NCBI RefSeq assembly: GCF_026262505.1
Contig: NC_067204.1
Location: forward strand, 8,899,797 to 8,963,796
From: Trichomonas vaginalis G3
Lineage: Eukaryota > Parabasalia > Trichomonadida > Trichomonadidae
Direction of reading: 5' to 3'
Length of the DNA: 64,000 bases
Shown here: piece by piece, positions 20,438-30,297 of the stretch
Layout: each line of letters starts with the position of its first letter
Position numbering within the stretch: the first letter of the stretch is position 1
The notes under the pieces: generated by a model
Database searches by the model: none
Seen by the model: the letters and a program-made list of their open reading frames with translations, nothing else
What the model was told of the DNA's origin: nothing
Program-made: the position numbers and the translations under genes

Positions 20438-21286
20438 ATGCTTCCAATAGAAAAAGAAAATTCAAGAGTTGCTACAACTAAACCATTAGATGAACTTTTT
20501 TACGAATGTCGGTCAAAAGTTTGAGACAGAGACCGTAAAGCATGAAGGCTATCGTTTTGACTACCCATTAAGATGGCTAAGAGACCCATCTGTCACAAAA
20601 GCTATTGGCTTTCGTAGAATGAAGTTTGTGTCTGTAGAAGATAAAAGTTTTCCATTTATTGTAAGGTTTCATATAGATTATATATCTGAAGGGAAACGAA
20701 AAATGTGGGAAGAATTGAGCTAATACAAGTTGACCTTTCATCTTCTCTACAGACTGCGTTAAAAAATATAGAAGATAAAATAAATTCATGTTATGCAAAA
20801 TATGCTGATGAATATGCAAATACCGAGAGCACACTTTATGTGAGAATTGTATATGACAAACAAAATTCACAAGTGTCATTTCAAATCTACGAAGACAATC
20901 CAAAGAAAGACGAACAAATATATACAGAATTCACTGCAATGTCATGGTATTATTTGCAAAGAATGTTAAATCAGAAAGTCGAACTTCCTTTAGCAAATAT
21001 TTACAGTCGATATGCAAGAGATGAACCATATTTATTTAAAGATGTTTTCGACCCAGCTGCTATTATTGTTCATGCTTCATTTTCTGGCGCCCAAAACTCT
21101 TTCTTATGCTTGGCAAATGACTTTTACGAAAAACCTACAAAGTTATACGAACCACCAAGTGGAAGTATTTCAGACTTTCAAGTATGGTTTACTACAGATG
21201 GAAGAAAAAGAATAATTCCATTATACCATGCGTTTTACTTAGAACTTAGTTTCATATACAACTACTATCGAACGGTAAAAATATAA
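20438..21286 (+). pseudogene. E1 282-aa virion-type protein, broken
   Basis: Near-identical to the whole E2 gene at 45746-46594. Divergent from the fibre gene with an 18-bp spacer. Function unknown; mixed alpha/beta composition. Broken, about one or two breaks. Confidence 0.6.
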
Positions 21287-21290
21287 TTTT

Positions 21291-21533
21291 TTAATACGGT
21301 TGAGGTGTTGGATTTGGTTGCCAACTAGACTGTGGTGCAGGTTCAGGCTGTTGTATAACAGGAGCTTGTTCTTCTGGTTCAGGGTCTTTAGGTATAATAC
21401 CAACGAACTGACCTACCCTTTTACCAATATTTTTGACTCCGTTCCAAATTCCTCTTCCTACGGTTTTTATTCCATTCCATATACCTCTTCCAACATTTCG
21501 AAAGAAGTTTCCAATACTACTGAAGAAACCCAT
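21291..21533 (-). CDS. E1 80-aa MG-start amphipathic protein
   Basis: Begins MGFFSSIGNFFRNVGRGI and continues with two repeats of the form VGRGIWNGIK: a cationic amphipathic helix rich in Gly, Trp and Phe. A Pro/Gln/Glu-rich tail follows. Gly2 with Ser at position 6 fits an N-myristoylation signal. It is a second candidate membrane-active virion protein. Leader AGTAAAATG. E2 counterpart at 46599-46841. Confidence 0.6.
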   Translation of the reverse strand: MGFFSSIGNFFRNVGRGIWNGIKTVGRGIWNGVKNIGKRVGQFVGIIPKDPEPEEQAPVIQQPEPAPQSSWQPNPTPQPY

Positions 21534-21551
21534 TTTACTATATGTAAAAAT

Positions 21552-21914
21552 CTAATGTCCGCCTAGTCTCTTACGTTTCCTGTTGAGTTCCATAGCATTC
21601 TTTAACTGGAGCTCATACATTCTGTTTCTCCTCTGGTAGAAAACATATTCTGGGTCAACTCCTGTGTTCGCGTCATCTGCATAAAGTTGTTTATATCCCA
21701 CTTCAGGGTTTGTATAAAACTCTTTCCATCTCATATTTGCATACCATGGTGGCAAACCTAACGCAGCGTCATTTGACATGGCAGTTTGCATTTGTACATC
21801 TGTTGGCACTTGACCATAGTTTGCCATTGCAGTTTGTATTCTAACTTCATTTGGAATATTCTCTGGGTTTGGTTGTCCAGGTTGCTGTGCATTCGCTAAG
21901 TTCTGTGCGTCCAT
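21552..21914 (-). CDS. E1 120-aa conserved protein, unknown
   Basis: The predicted protein is identical in E2 (46860-47222), the strongest conservation of any small gene here. It contains two short repeats of the form NEVRIQTAMANYGQVPTDVQ (about residues 21-50), a PPWYANMRWKEFYTNPEVGY segment and a basic C-terminus (NRKRKRLGGH). Leader TATTAAATG. Probably a virion component by neighbourhood. Confidence 0.6.
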   Translation of the reverse strand: MDAQNLANAQQPGQPNPENIPNEVRIQTAMANYGQVPTDVQMQTAMSNDAALGLPPWYANMRWKEFYTNPEVGYKQLYADDANTGVDPEYVFYQRRNRMYELQLKNAMELNRKRKRLGGH

Positions 21915-21937
21915 TTAATATTAGATAAAAATATCTC

Positions 21938-22069
21938 TTACGAGTACATATGCTGAACATTTGCAGACATTGGTTCATCTTCATATTCTCTATATCTTTC
22001 TGCCACGTCAAATAAATAAATGACACAATGGAAAAAACCTAAAACAAGTAGTCCTATTTCAAACCACAT
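21938..22069 (-). CDS. E1 43-aa membrane micro-protein overlapping the methyltransferase end
   Basis: Starts MWFEIGLLVLGFFHCVIYLF, one hydrophobic helix at the N-terminus, then a charged tail. The start codon lies inside the last codons of the methyltransferase gene (16-bp overlap, different frame). Kept in E2 (47246-47377) with two residue changes. Too short for usual gene calling, but conservation supports it. Confidence 0.5.
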   Translation of the reverse strand: MWFEIGLLVLGFFHCVIYLFDVAERYREYEDEPMSANVQHMYS

Positions 22070-22872
22070 TTACTTACCAATAAAATTTCTTTATTGTGAC
22101 ACTTTCTCCAGTTTATAGGACCTCTCTCATATTCTATCTTGTCATATCTAAACTCATAGTCATGTATGTCCTCTAACCATCTCATAACGGTTTCCAAACC
22201 ACTTTTATCGGATGTAAAGTAAAAGCATGGATGGTTATGTAAAACGTCTAAAGTTTCTAAAGAGTCTCTCAAAGTCCAGTCTACTTGGTATTGAAAATCC
22301 CATGTGTTATAGAACGGTGGGTCCACCATAAAGAAAACATTTTCCTTGTCTTTATATTTTTCATACAACTCTGTCCAATGACATCTCACAAACTCTATAC
22401 CCTCAATATATTTTTCTATGTCCTCTTTGAAAACATTTGTATAGTTGAGATATAAAACTTTTGACATAAGTGTTTCAATGTCATGAACTCTTATAGCACC
22501 ACTATATAATAGTCTAGCAGATATACTATCCCAGTCTATATATTCTGCTTTTTTCAAAACCTCTCTCACAATATTTTTCTTATCTAATGGTATACGTTCC
22601 ATCTTACCTATAGGTATCTTTTCTTTTAACTCTTTCAATATTTTGTTAGTGTCTGGAATATGTTTGAGACGGTTCATATAGTTGTCGAAGTCATTGCATA
22701 TAATCTTTGAGTCAGGAAATACAGTATGGCACAAATGGGATATATAGAAACTTCCACCGAACAAATCTACAAATGTTAGACCATTCGGTAGTTTCTTAAG
22801 TTCTCTCAATATAATATCTTTACATTTACTCTTATTTCCAAAGAACGGTAACGGAGGTTTTGTAAAATTCAT
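22054..22872 (-). CDS. E1 Dam-like N6-adenine DNA methyltransferase
   Basis: A whole 272-codon gene. D12-class/Dam-type motifs in order: PFFGNKSKCKDIIL near the N-terminus, FVDLFGGSFYIS (motif I, about residue 35-46, SAM binding), and DPPFYNTWDF (motif IV, catalytic DPP(Y/F), about residue 185). Leader ATATAAATG. Adenine methylation is known in T. vaginalis and such enzymes occur in its Polintons; here the gene is the last before the right TIR. It looks whole in this copy. Confidence 0.85.
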   Translation of the reverse strand: MNFTKPPLPFFGNKSKCKDIILRELKKLPNGLTFVDLFGGSFYISHLCHTVFPDSKIICNDFDNYMNRLKHIPDTNKILKELKEKIPIGKMERIPLDKKNIVREVLKKAEYIDWDSISARLLYSGAIRVHDIETLMSKVLYLNYTNVFKEDIEKYIEGIEFVRCHWTELYEKYKDKENVFFMVDPPFYNTWDFQYQVDWTLRDSLETLDVLHNHPCFYFTSDKSGLETVMRWLEDIHDYEFRYDKIEYERGPINWRKCHNKEILLVSKCGLK

Positions 22873-22956
22873 TTATATATAATAATAAAAATGTTTTTTC
22901 CTGAAAAGTGACAGAAAAGTGACAAAACATGTACGAAGAAGTCTTGAAAATTCAAG

Positions 22957-23020
22957 AGGGTAGAAAAGAGGTTAGAAAAGAGGTTATATCTAACCTTCTA
23001 CCCTAAACATTATTTTTGTC
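22957..23020. repeat. E1 right-end copy of the GGGTAGA palindrome motif
   Basis: A single copy of AGGGTAGAA, two AGAGGTTAGAAA steps, TATATCTAACC and TTCTACCCT followed by an AT tract, in the same orientation as the units at 10761-11018. Located between the methyltransferase start and the TIR. Confidence 0.8.
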
Positions 23021-23118
23021 TGATTTTACGAAGAAGTCTTGACAAAACATGAAAACATATATTTGTGAAAAGCTCCTGGAAGACCCGTATATAAGAACTT
23101 CATATACTAAACATCTTC

Positions 23119-23185
23119 GGGGCTAGAGGGCACGAAGTGCCTGGAAGCCCCACTACCTTTTTTTTTTTTTTTTTTTTTTTTTTTT
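23119..23185. repeat. E1 right terminal inverted repeat
   Basis: Reads GGGGCTAGAGGGCACGAAGT and on through GGAAGCCCCACTACC into a run of 28 T, which marks the element end. It is the reverse complement of the E2 left end. It contains the small hairpin GGCAC-gaa/ttc-GTGCC. Confidence 0.9.
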
Positions 23186-23230
23186 GTAGCTTTTAGTTTT
23201 GTCACTAAAAACAAAATTTTAAAAACCAAT
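23186..23230. other. 45-bp spacer between the two Polintons
   Basis: The only DNA between E1 and E2. It is AT-rich and contains the short inverted repeat TTTTAG...CTAAAA. No gene and no evident target duplication. Confidence 0.8.
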
Positions 23231-23293
23231 AAAAAAAAAAAAAAAAAAAAAAAAAGGTAGTGGGGCTTCCAGGCACTTCGTGCCCTCTAGCCC
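23231..23293. repeat. E2 left terminal inverted repeat
   Basis: A run of 25 A, then GGTAGTGGGGCTTCCAGG and on to CTAGCCCC. Matches the reverse complement of 48478-48535 with about two differences over the unique 39 bp. Confidence 0.9.
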
Positions 23294-23383
23294 CTAAGAA
23301 ACTAGAGGAGGAATGAGACAAAGACCAGATGAAAAAAATAAAATATTATAATAAAATTAAATTTTTAGTCTTAAATTGTTTTT

Positions 23384-24250
23384 TTATTCGGTATATTCTG
23401 AATCTTGAATGTCTTGGAAATTTTCTTCTTCTTCGCTCTCTGAGGTGAGGATTTCTTCGACTTCTTCTTCTTCGCCATTGGGAGCAACAAATCCTGCAAT
23501 GAAAACTTTGTATATACCTTCTTGAGGAGTCTCTATGATGAAAGTCGTATTGTTGAGGAAATGGAACTCGACATCTTGAACAAATTGGCAACTGCTGTGT
23601 GTGAATTTTGCAATTGTGAGAGGCTTTCCTTTATAGCCCTTGGGAAAGCTTGAGATAGTTACTGTTCCTCCATATGGAACTCTGGCAGGAATATCTAAAG
23701 CAACAGTTGTTATAACGTGGAAATTGTCTACGAATTGAGGCATAGGTTCAATGCAGTATAGTCGTTTTGACTGGTTGTCTTTTGTGTAGAAATATAAATA
23801 GAATGACCTTTCACCATGTTCATTCAATTCTTCCAAATAATTGTATGAATTTGGATATAAACGGACAAATTCAGCAACTTTAACTTCTTGTAAATGCTTC
23901 TGCAAGTTCTTTGGAAACAAGTGAATGAACTGGTCAATAGCTTGCAACGCTATGAGATTGGCAGTAACGGGTAAATATGAAGCAAACATGTCAACAAGTA
24001 CGCCAGGGTCTTTGATTTCGTTTTCAAGAGGCTGAATGGCATCCATGACAGCTTGAAACATCTCGTTATAATCTCGATTGTCTTCTGAACCCCACTGTTC
24101 ATTTAACTTATCTAACAATTCTAACCTTTTCTTTGCGTATTTTCTACGAACTTTCTCTGAAAGAGGAGTGTCGCTATCTTGTGTGTCTTGAATTTGAGAC
24201 TTAAATTGTTTGCAAAAGGCGAGATATCGTGTTTGCGACCTAGTGGTCAT
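23384..24250 (-). CDS. E2 288-aa acidic-tailed protein, unknown
   Basis: The left-most gene of E2, minus strand. The N-terminal 90 residues are charged and helical; the middle and C-terminal part (about residues 140-260) looks beta-rich with aromatic strands; the end is a strongly acidic tail (EEEEVEEILTSESEEEEN). It overlaps the upstream gene's stop by 11 bp, so the two are probably co-expressed. No family recognised. It has no counterpart in the E1 part inside the window. Confidence 0.6.
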   Translation of the reverse strand: MTTRSQTRYLAFCKQFKSQIQDTQDSDTPLSEKVRRKYAKKRLELLDKLNEQWGSEDNRDYNEMFQAVMDAIQPLENEIKDPGVLVDMFASYLPVTANLIALQAIDQFIHLFPKNLQKHLQEVKVAEFVRLYPNSYNYLEELNEHGERSFYLYFYTKDNQSKRLYCIEPMPQFVDNFHVITTVALDIPARVPYGGTVTISSFPKGYKGKPLTIAKFTHSSCQFVQDVEFHFLNNTTFIIETPQEGIYKVFIAGFVAPNGEEEEVEEILTSESEEEENFQDIQDSEYTE

Positions 24251-24842
24251 TGCAGAATGTGTTTCTGTATGTTCGATTGGATGTGTTTCTGTATTTTCGG
24301 GTGGTTGTGTTTCTGTATGTTCGATTGGAGTCTGATTGGTATGAACTTCTTCTGAAAATGCTTCTGTTCCGATAGTTGTTGTTGCTGACCTGTTGGCTGA
24401 GCTGTTCTTTGTTTTGAGAAGAAGAACTCAAATTGTTGGACAATTTGTTTGCAATTGTATGAGGAAGTTGCTTTGGTATTATAGGAGGTCGTAAGGGTTT
24501 TGAGAATGGTGAGACATAAGTTGTAGGAACTTTAACTGCAGAGGTAGTCGACGAATTGTTTGCAATTGTATGAGGAAGTTGCTTTGGTATTATAGGAGGT
24601 TGTAAGGGTTTTGAGAATGGTGAGACATAAGTTGTAGGAACTTTAACTGCAGAGGTAGTCGACGAATTGTTTGCAATTGTATGAGGAAGTTGCTTTGGTA
24701 TTATAGGAGGTTGTAAGGGTTTTGAGAATGGTGAGACATAAGTTGTAGGAACTTTAACTGCAGAGGTAGTCGACGAATTGTTTGCGACACTTTTTCTTCC
24801 TTCCATTAGACAAAAATAAACTGTTTTTTTCGGACTACTCAT
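24240..24842 (-). CDS. E2 200-aa protein built of three 37-residue repeats
   Basis: The central part is three almost identical 37-residue repeats (Ser/Thr/Pro-rich, unit beginning ANNSSTTSAVKVPTTYVSPF), followed by short NRTYRNT-type repeats. Likely disordered; possibly a surface, fibre or glycosylated protein. Starts at 24842 opposite the structural gene across the Myb-site-rich spacer and overlaps the next gene by 11 bp. Function unknown. Confidence 0.6.
   Translation of the reverse strand: MSSPKKTVYFCLMEGRKSVANNSSTTSAVKVPTTYVSPFSKPLQPPIIPKQLPHTIANNSSTTSAVKVPTTYVSPFSKPLQPPIIPKQLPHTIANNSSTTSAVKVPTTYVSPFSKPLRPPIIPKQLPHTIANKLSNNLSSSSQNKEQLSQQVSNNNYRNRSIFRRSSYQSDSNRTYRNTTTRKYRNTSNRTYRNTFCNDH
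24451..24783. repeat. Three tandem 111-bp repeats inside the 200-aa gene
   Basis: Three units of 111 bp (unit marks ACGAATTGTTTGC at 24551, 24662, 24773) differ by only one or two bases. The period is a multiple of three so the frame is kept. Near-identity points to recent expansion. Confidence 0.9.
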
Positions 24843-25111
24843 AGAAAAGTTTAAAATAAACCGTTTTCGTCAACGGAGACCCCCTCTATTTTTTTATTTT
24901 ATTTAATAGTTACCGTTGGAAAACCGTTCCATCTCAAATATTGAATGAACTATAAACGTTTTTTTTTTCTATATATACTTTTTTGTCCAACGGTAAAACT
25001 TTTTACACAACGGTTTTTGAGAGTCGTCGCTGTTGACCGAGTAGTTTTTTGTGCTGAACAAAAAGTGTCATATAAACATCTGTCAAAAACCGCTTTTTAA
25101 CTTCACTTAAA
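24843..25111. promoter_or_regulatory. E2 divergent promoter with six CAACGG/CCGTT sites
   Basis: A spacer of 269 bp between the minus-strand left genes and the plus-strand structural gene. It carries six copies of the Myb-type core (C/A)AACGG or its complement: 24859-24865, 24871-24876, 24913-24918, 24922-24928, 24988-24993, 25008-25013. T. vaginalis has many Myb regulators that bind AACNG-type cores. Direct sighting of the sites; Myb binding is inference. Confidence 0.6.
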
Positions 25112-28100
25112 ATGCCACGTAAGCTACGTAAGAATATACGTAAGAGGAAGAGAGCATTGAAACATCCAATAGTAAAACTGACACCACAACAACAGTTGCA
25201 ACAACAAATGCTGAATGACCCCACTATGTTGCAACAAATGTCAAGCAACCCTATGCTTTTAAACCGAGTTATTGGTGCACAGAGTGGAGGTTTAAGAGCG
25301 GCACTTTTAGCGAAAATGGCAGGCTATGGTGGAGCTGCAGACGGAACAGCTTATAACCCTCAAAGTCAAATGAATTTGAGTTCACTCAAAAATCAAATAA
25401 CAGATGTCAAAAAGTCAAACATAGACATACAGAAACAAATAAGTGAAAACGAAAAGAAACTAGAATATGACAGACACACAAAGAAACTCAATGAGTTAAA
25501 CGTAGAGAAAAAGAAGAAAGAAAACAACTGAAAGAACTAAGTACAGAGGAATATGCGAAAAAAGTGTCAGAAAAAGCAGCAGAAGTAGCAAAAATGGAAC
25601 AAGATGTCATAAATTTGAAAAACCATACTACTCAATATAAAGTACTGAAAGATGAAGAAATAAAACAAAAAGCCCTGAAGACATATATGGATAGCGATGA
25701 GTATAAAAAAGAAGTTGAAGCAAATGTAAAGGCAGAAAAACTTTTACAGTTGCAAAACCAAACCGTACAGTATGAAAACTTAGCACAAGAAAGTAAAAAT
25801 AACGACGCGGCTATGCAAAAGGCAATGAAAAGCGCAGAATATATAAAAGCCAACAATGACTGGTTAGATGCCCAAGCCAACGCTAAAGCAGCCCAACTCA
25901 TAGGGTCAATAAGGACAAAAATACAAGCGGATGAAGACAGTTCAAATGAAGCTTTAACAAATGCTGACTTTAAGAACGCCTTCGAAGCTCTTCATAGTAA
26001 GGTGAAACAAGTGAACGACTTCTCATCTGGAAAGAAACTGAAGTCTGAAGGTTTCGACAACGAGTTAAAAGAAGTAGCACAAAATATGACGAAAATAACA
26101 GATGCAGCAACGAGACAGGCAGTTCAAAGTGCCTATGACGCCGTTAGAGCAACTGTTGTGAAAAGTCAAGAAAAAGAGTTACAACAGACCAAAACAGACC
26201 TAGTAAATGCTTTCTTAAGAACGAAAAGTCAGGTAGGACATTACGCTGCAGATGGAACATATGTGCCAGCTGGTGGAACTTATATACCACCAAACCCTCC
26301 AAGAGAAGCACCTGCACCAGGACTACCTAGAACATTTACATCGTCACATGGACACAGACACAGGCATGCACCAAAACCAACACAACAACCAACAGTTCAA
26401 AACCCTGCACAACAACCAACAGTTCAAAATCCAGCACAACAACAACAACCAGCACAGCAACCACCTCCACAACCAGCACAACAACCACAAACAGAGCAAG
26501 GACATAAAAGAAGTAGAGAACAAGGAAACCAAGAATTCTTAAAAATGCTTAAAGAAGAGTGTGGTTTCCCAGATACTATTGACTTTAGTGACAGATATAA
26601 AGAAGCTATTGGAAAGTTCAAGGATGGAAATACTGACCCGAACCTATTTAGCTTTATGACTCAGCACCAAATGGGATATAATTTCAAACCTGGAAAATAC
26701 AAGCTCGCTAAGGGATATGATTTAATAGCATATCATCCAAATGACATGAACGAATTTACTCCGAGATATTTGATGTCAGAGCTAAATGACAATACAACTT
26801 TCGTCATGAAACGCGTAAAAAATAGAGACGGAACGAAAGAACAAAAGCTTATGAATGCGGATGACGTAGATAGGGAAATTGTTGAAAACGGTCTCGGAAT
26901 ATATGAAATGCCAGCAGATGAGGTACAAGAAACTCCACAGGAAGAAGTTCAGATACAACCAGACATGGAAGAAATAGTTCAGCAACAACAGCTAGAAGAG
27001 CCTGAAGGAAACGAACAAGTCACTCCTTTGGAAACTAACTTCACAGAACTAGATGAAGATTTGGAACAGCCGAAAAATCTTGACCCTCAACAAGAGCATG
27101 AGGTGAATATGGAATCTTTCCAAGAGTCTAAGAAAGATTCGGCTGACATAGTAGAAGAATATCGAAAAATGTTTGCCGACATACAAAAGACTCCAACACC
27201 AGATGAAAATATTCAGCATAGAATGGAAGTACTGAAAAAAAATGTACACAAATACAACAACCCTTTTTACTTACGAGCATTTAACGTTCAATCTTCGGAT
27301 GAACTCGGTGAAGATAAAAGGTTAAATTTCAAGAAAACATATAGAAATGAAACATTGTTTAAAGTTCATTCAGAACCTAGCCAATATGGAAACAAACCTA
27401 CTTTTGTTTCTGCAGACGATGGAACTACAATGAGATGGGGTCATAAAGCTAATCGGATAGGTGGTTCATAAACTTACAACCTCAATTCCAAGAAGTTGTA
27501 GACGCAATGGAAGCGAATGGTGAACGAGATATAGCTGGTATTTTCAGCGCGGCTTTAATGCCATTGAAAGATATGAAAGATGCAGATATTTTGGACCAGT
27601 ATGAAATGAACATGGCTGATGGAAATATAACACCTGACGTTCTAGAACATTTATCTCAAAGAACTACACAGAACCATAGAGATGGTATATTTGGTGAAGA
27701 GTTTAGAAAGAAAGTTAGGGAGAGAGAAGGAAGAGAACCTATTGTACATGACCTTGCAAACGAAAGTTTACAAAATGTCATAAAAACTTACTTTGCAGAC
27801 AATGAACCGAGAAGGGATGAATATTTAAGAAAACTCAAATGGACAGTACCAAATGAAATGTTAGTATTGAAAAACATGTTCCTTGACAAAATAAAACCAA
27901 CTACAGAAATAAATGACGAAGACTGAAAGATTGGGTAAAAGCTTTCCCATTCACAAAAGATATTGTTGGTAACATGGAAAGAAAACCAGAATGGCTACAA
28001 AAACATATATTTGGAAACGAGCTTATTCCATATGGACAGGCACTGTTTGAAGAGCTTGAACCTGAAACTCAGGAAAGAGTCATGCAAACAATACGCGAAG

Positions 28101-28327
28101 ACTCAAATACAGACTATGACAAACTCTTTCTAGGATATAGGTTACCTGAGATGGGCGACCAGAGCCAAAAGGCAAAAAGGACATGGGAAATTTGCAACAT
28201 ACTAGATGAACATAATGCAAAGATGCAACAACTTCAAGCAGAGGGCAATGAAGGAAAAAGAAGAGTTAAAAACTCAGTCAGGAAGAAAGTAAAGCTTGGT
28301 CGGAGTGGGTTCTATTATGACATATAA
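25112..28327 (+). pseudogene. E2 large coiled-coil and Q/P-rich structural protein region, broken
   Basis: The long region before the capsid gene. In order it shows a very basic start (MPRKLRKNIRKRKRALKH), a Gln-rich stretch, long Lys/Glu/Ala coiled coils, Pro/Gln/His-rich repeats (QQPTVQNPAQQ type) around 26350-26500, a folded-looking middle and a charged helical C-terminal half with a basic end. Composition and place suggest a scaffold, core or minor capsid protein; no family recognised. It may contain more than one gene. Broken, about three breaks. Confidence 0.6.
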
Positions 28328-28359
28328 ATCCAACTATTCTATATTTTTACTCATATGAA

Positions 28360-29967
28360 ATGTACGCCGCTCAGAATATAACGCCAACAGTTTTGGATGC
28401 CATGAACGGAAATGTTTCCGAATGGTATAACGAATGCGACAATGCCATTAGAAGGTCAGAAATAGTTCCTGGAACTTACGAATATACAACTGCTGTTTCT
28501 TATGGAAACGTAGGTGAGTTTGGAGAAGGTTCTTCAACAACAGTAGATATTGCTTGCGACAGGTTTCATATAATTTCTATTGACAACTCTTTCTTATACG
28601 TGGAACAAGACATTGAAATAAAACCTTCTGCCAAGTTGTCTGACAAGAAAGGTTGCAATGGAATTTTCTATGTCGGATACCAATATGCTCCAGAAGTTTT
28701 CATGGGATATAAGATATATTCTAACTCTGACTTAGTTCAAACAGTAACATGGGCAAACTATGAATGGTTCGCTTTGAGAAACTCAGTACAACCACAAGCT
28801 AGAGAACAAACAGACCAGTATGCAACTATTGAGAAAATAAGAAGACTTGACCCTAACGTTCCAGGAGTTTATGTTAACCTTTCTGGACAAACTGCAGCAG
28901 CAGTAACCAAAGTAAAACTGAAACTTAGAGTTCCTTTGTCATCTTTCCTCATCTTCAGGTTTTTAAGATACTTGCCAAACTGGGCAGGAAAAATTTCTAT
29001 CGAACTTACTCCAAGCAAAAATAACTTAGTCATTGCACCAACACAAGACCCATTCACTCTTACAGAAGTAGTGGGAACAAATAAAATGTCATTCGCCGAC
29101 TTTTGCAAAAACAAAGTTGACTTAGACTTTGGTTTCTCAAACCTCAACACTGAAGTAAACTATTATTTCAATGCTGCTGGAGATGCTTGGGACCCAGTTA
29201 AGTTCACATGCGAAAAATTTGAATGCAAGAGAATAGAAAGCAGACTTGCAGTCTATATGTTGGACCCAGATATTTCAAATGCTTTAGCTGCCAAATATAT
29301 TGCAGTTCCACTTATGTTCCCTATACACCAAATATCTGTCAAAGACTTTGCAGGTGAAGTTGGAAACCAAAGTGCTGACCCAGGTGCAAGAACAGATATT
29401 GCTTTAACAACTGCAATGAAACATGCAGATACTATGTTTGTACTGTTCAGACGAACTATAAATGACTATTCTTGCTTCTACAACCCTGGTATTAAATACC
29501 ATATAAACATAGATGGCAAATACTATCCAAGAGAAGAATATTCTACAGTTGAGGATATGAGGTCATACAACTTGACATTAGATGCTATGAACTTTAACAA
29601 CAACTTCACAACAACCATTAACCCTGAAATGCAAAGTTCTATTATGCCATATGTGAAAGTATGGACTCATACAGGAGGTCAAAAAACTCAATATACAAAT
29701 GGAGACCGTTCAAACTTTTGGCTTGGCATTCCATTTGCTGACTCAGAAGACTTTATGGGTGGTATTTCAACTGTTGGTACAGTTCAAATACAATATACTG
29801 GTGACAGAGACGGTCCAGATGAATTGAAAGCAAAGAAGTTTACAAAACCAATAGCACTTTTCACGGAAGATGCTCTTTTGAAGATTCGTTCGATGAAACC
29901 TGCTGGGGCTCCTCAGATTGGCATAACGACAGCTTCCATCGAGCAGATTTTGGCAGCAGGTCAGTAA
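28360..29967 (+). CDS. MCP: E2 major capsid protein (double jelly-roll type)
   Basis: A whole 535-codon frame. Beta-rich throughout, with Asn/Tyr-rich strand patterns, a Pro-Asn-rich turn near residue 170 (RLDPNVPGVYVNLS) and no membrane segment. Length and neighbourhood (ATPase, penton-like and structural genes in the same half) match the double jelly-roll major capsid protein of Polintons. The start follows the leader TACTCATATGAAATG. Two short patches (about residues 90-96 and 190-250) differ from E1 more than the rest, like exposed loops. Looks whole. Confidence 0.75.
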   Translation: MYAAQNITPTVLDAMNGNVSEWYNECDNAIRRSEIVPGTYEYTTAVSYGNVGEFGEGSSTTVDIACDRFHIISIDNSFLYVEQDIEIKPSAKLSDKKGCNGIFYVGYQYAPEVFMGYKIYSNSDLVQTVTWANYEWFALRNSVQPQAREQTDQYATIEKIRRLDPNVPGVYVNLSGQTAAAVTKVKLKLRVPLSSFLIFRFLRYLPNWAGKISIELTPSKNNLVIAPTQDPFTLTEVVGTNKMSFADFCKNKVDLDFGFSNLNTEVNYYFNAAGDAWDPVKFTCEKFECKRIESRLAVYMLDPDISNALAAKYIAVPLMFPIHQISVKDFAGEVGNQSADPGARTDIALTTAMKHADTMFVLFRRTINDYSCFYNPGIKYHINIDGKYYPREEYSTVEDMRSYNLTLDAMNFNNNFTTTINPEMQSSIMPYVKVWTHTGGQKTQYTNGDRSNFWLGIPFADSEDFMGGISTVGTVQIQYTGDRDGPDELKAKKFTKPIALFTEDALLKIRSMKPAGAPQIGITTASIEQILAAGQ

Positions 29968-30029
29968 GTTGTTCTTGAACTGACTTCTCTCCGTCAAATA
30001 TTGACAGTACGCCAGTTTTGACATAGTAT

Positions 30030-30279
30030 TGTATTATAAACTTACCTTTAGAAATATCGGTCAGTTTTGTTGTTATATTTTTGTCTGCTTCAAGAACTTT
30101 CACCATTTCAGTTATACCAACTTTCTTTGCTTTATGAAAATATTTTGGTTCAGCAAATATGCTATTCTATAACATTTTCCATTGTTTGTATAAAGAACTA
30201 TTCTGTCAATGTATTTGTATTGTTTGTGTGTGTAAACTTTGTTCTGCTTCAATTCGAAGAGATACTCGAATACGTCCAT
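30030..30279 (-). pseudogene. E2 homologue of the 81-aa small basic protein, broken
   Basis: Counterpart of the whole E1 gene at 3816-4061. It shares an 18-bp divergent promoter (CTTTTTATTCTAAGTAAAATG) with the 72-aa gene. Unknown function. Broken, about one break. Confidence 0.5.
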
Positions 30280-30297
30280 CTTTTTATTCTAAGTAAA

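Larger units (their letters stand above)
1..23185 (+). mobile_element. Polinton/Maverick E1, left end outside window, broken
   Basis: A large self-synthesising DNA element of the Polinton (Maverick) family. It carries capsid, penton-like, packaging ATPase, protein-primed-type DNA polymerase B, rve integrase, SF3 helicase, fibre and adenine methyltransferase parts in the same order as E2. Its right TIR is at 23119-23185; window position 1 corresponds to about position 26290 of E2, so about 3 kb at the left is missing. Parts match E2 at about 90-95% by eye. It is a fossil with roughly 20 breaks, though many small genes are still whole. Young age is inferred from the high identity between copies. 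Family assignment is by gene content and is firm. Confidence 0.93.
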
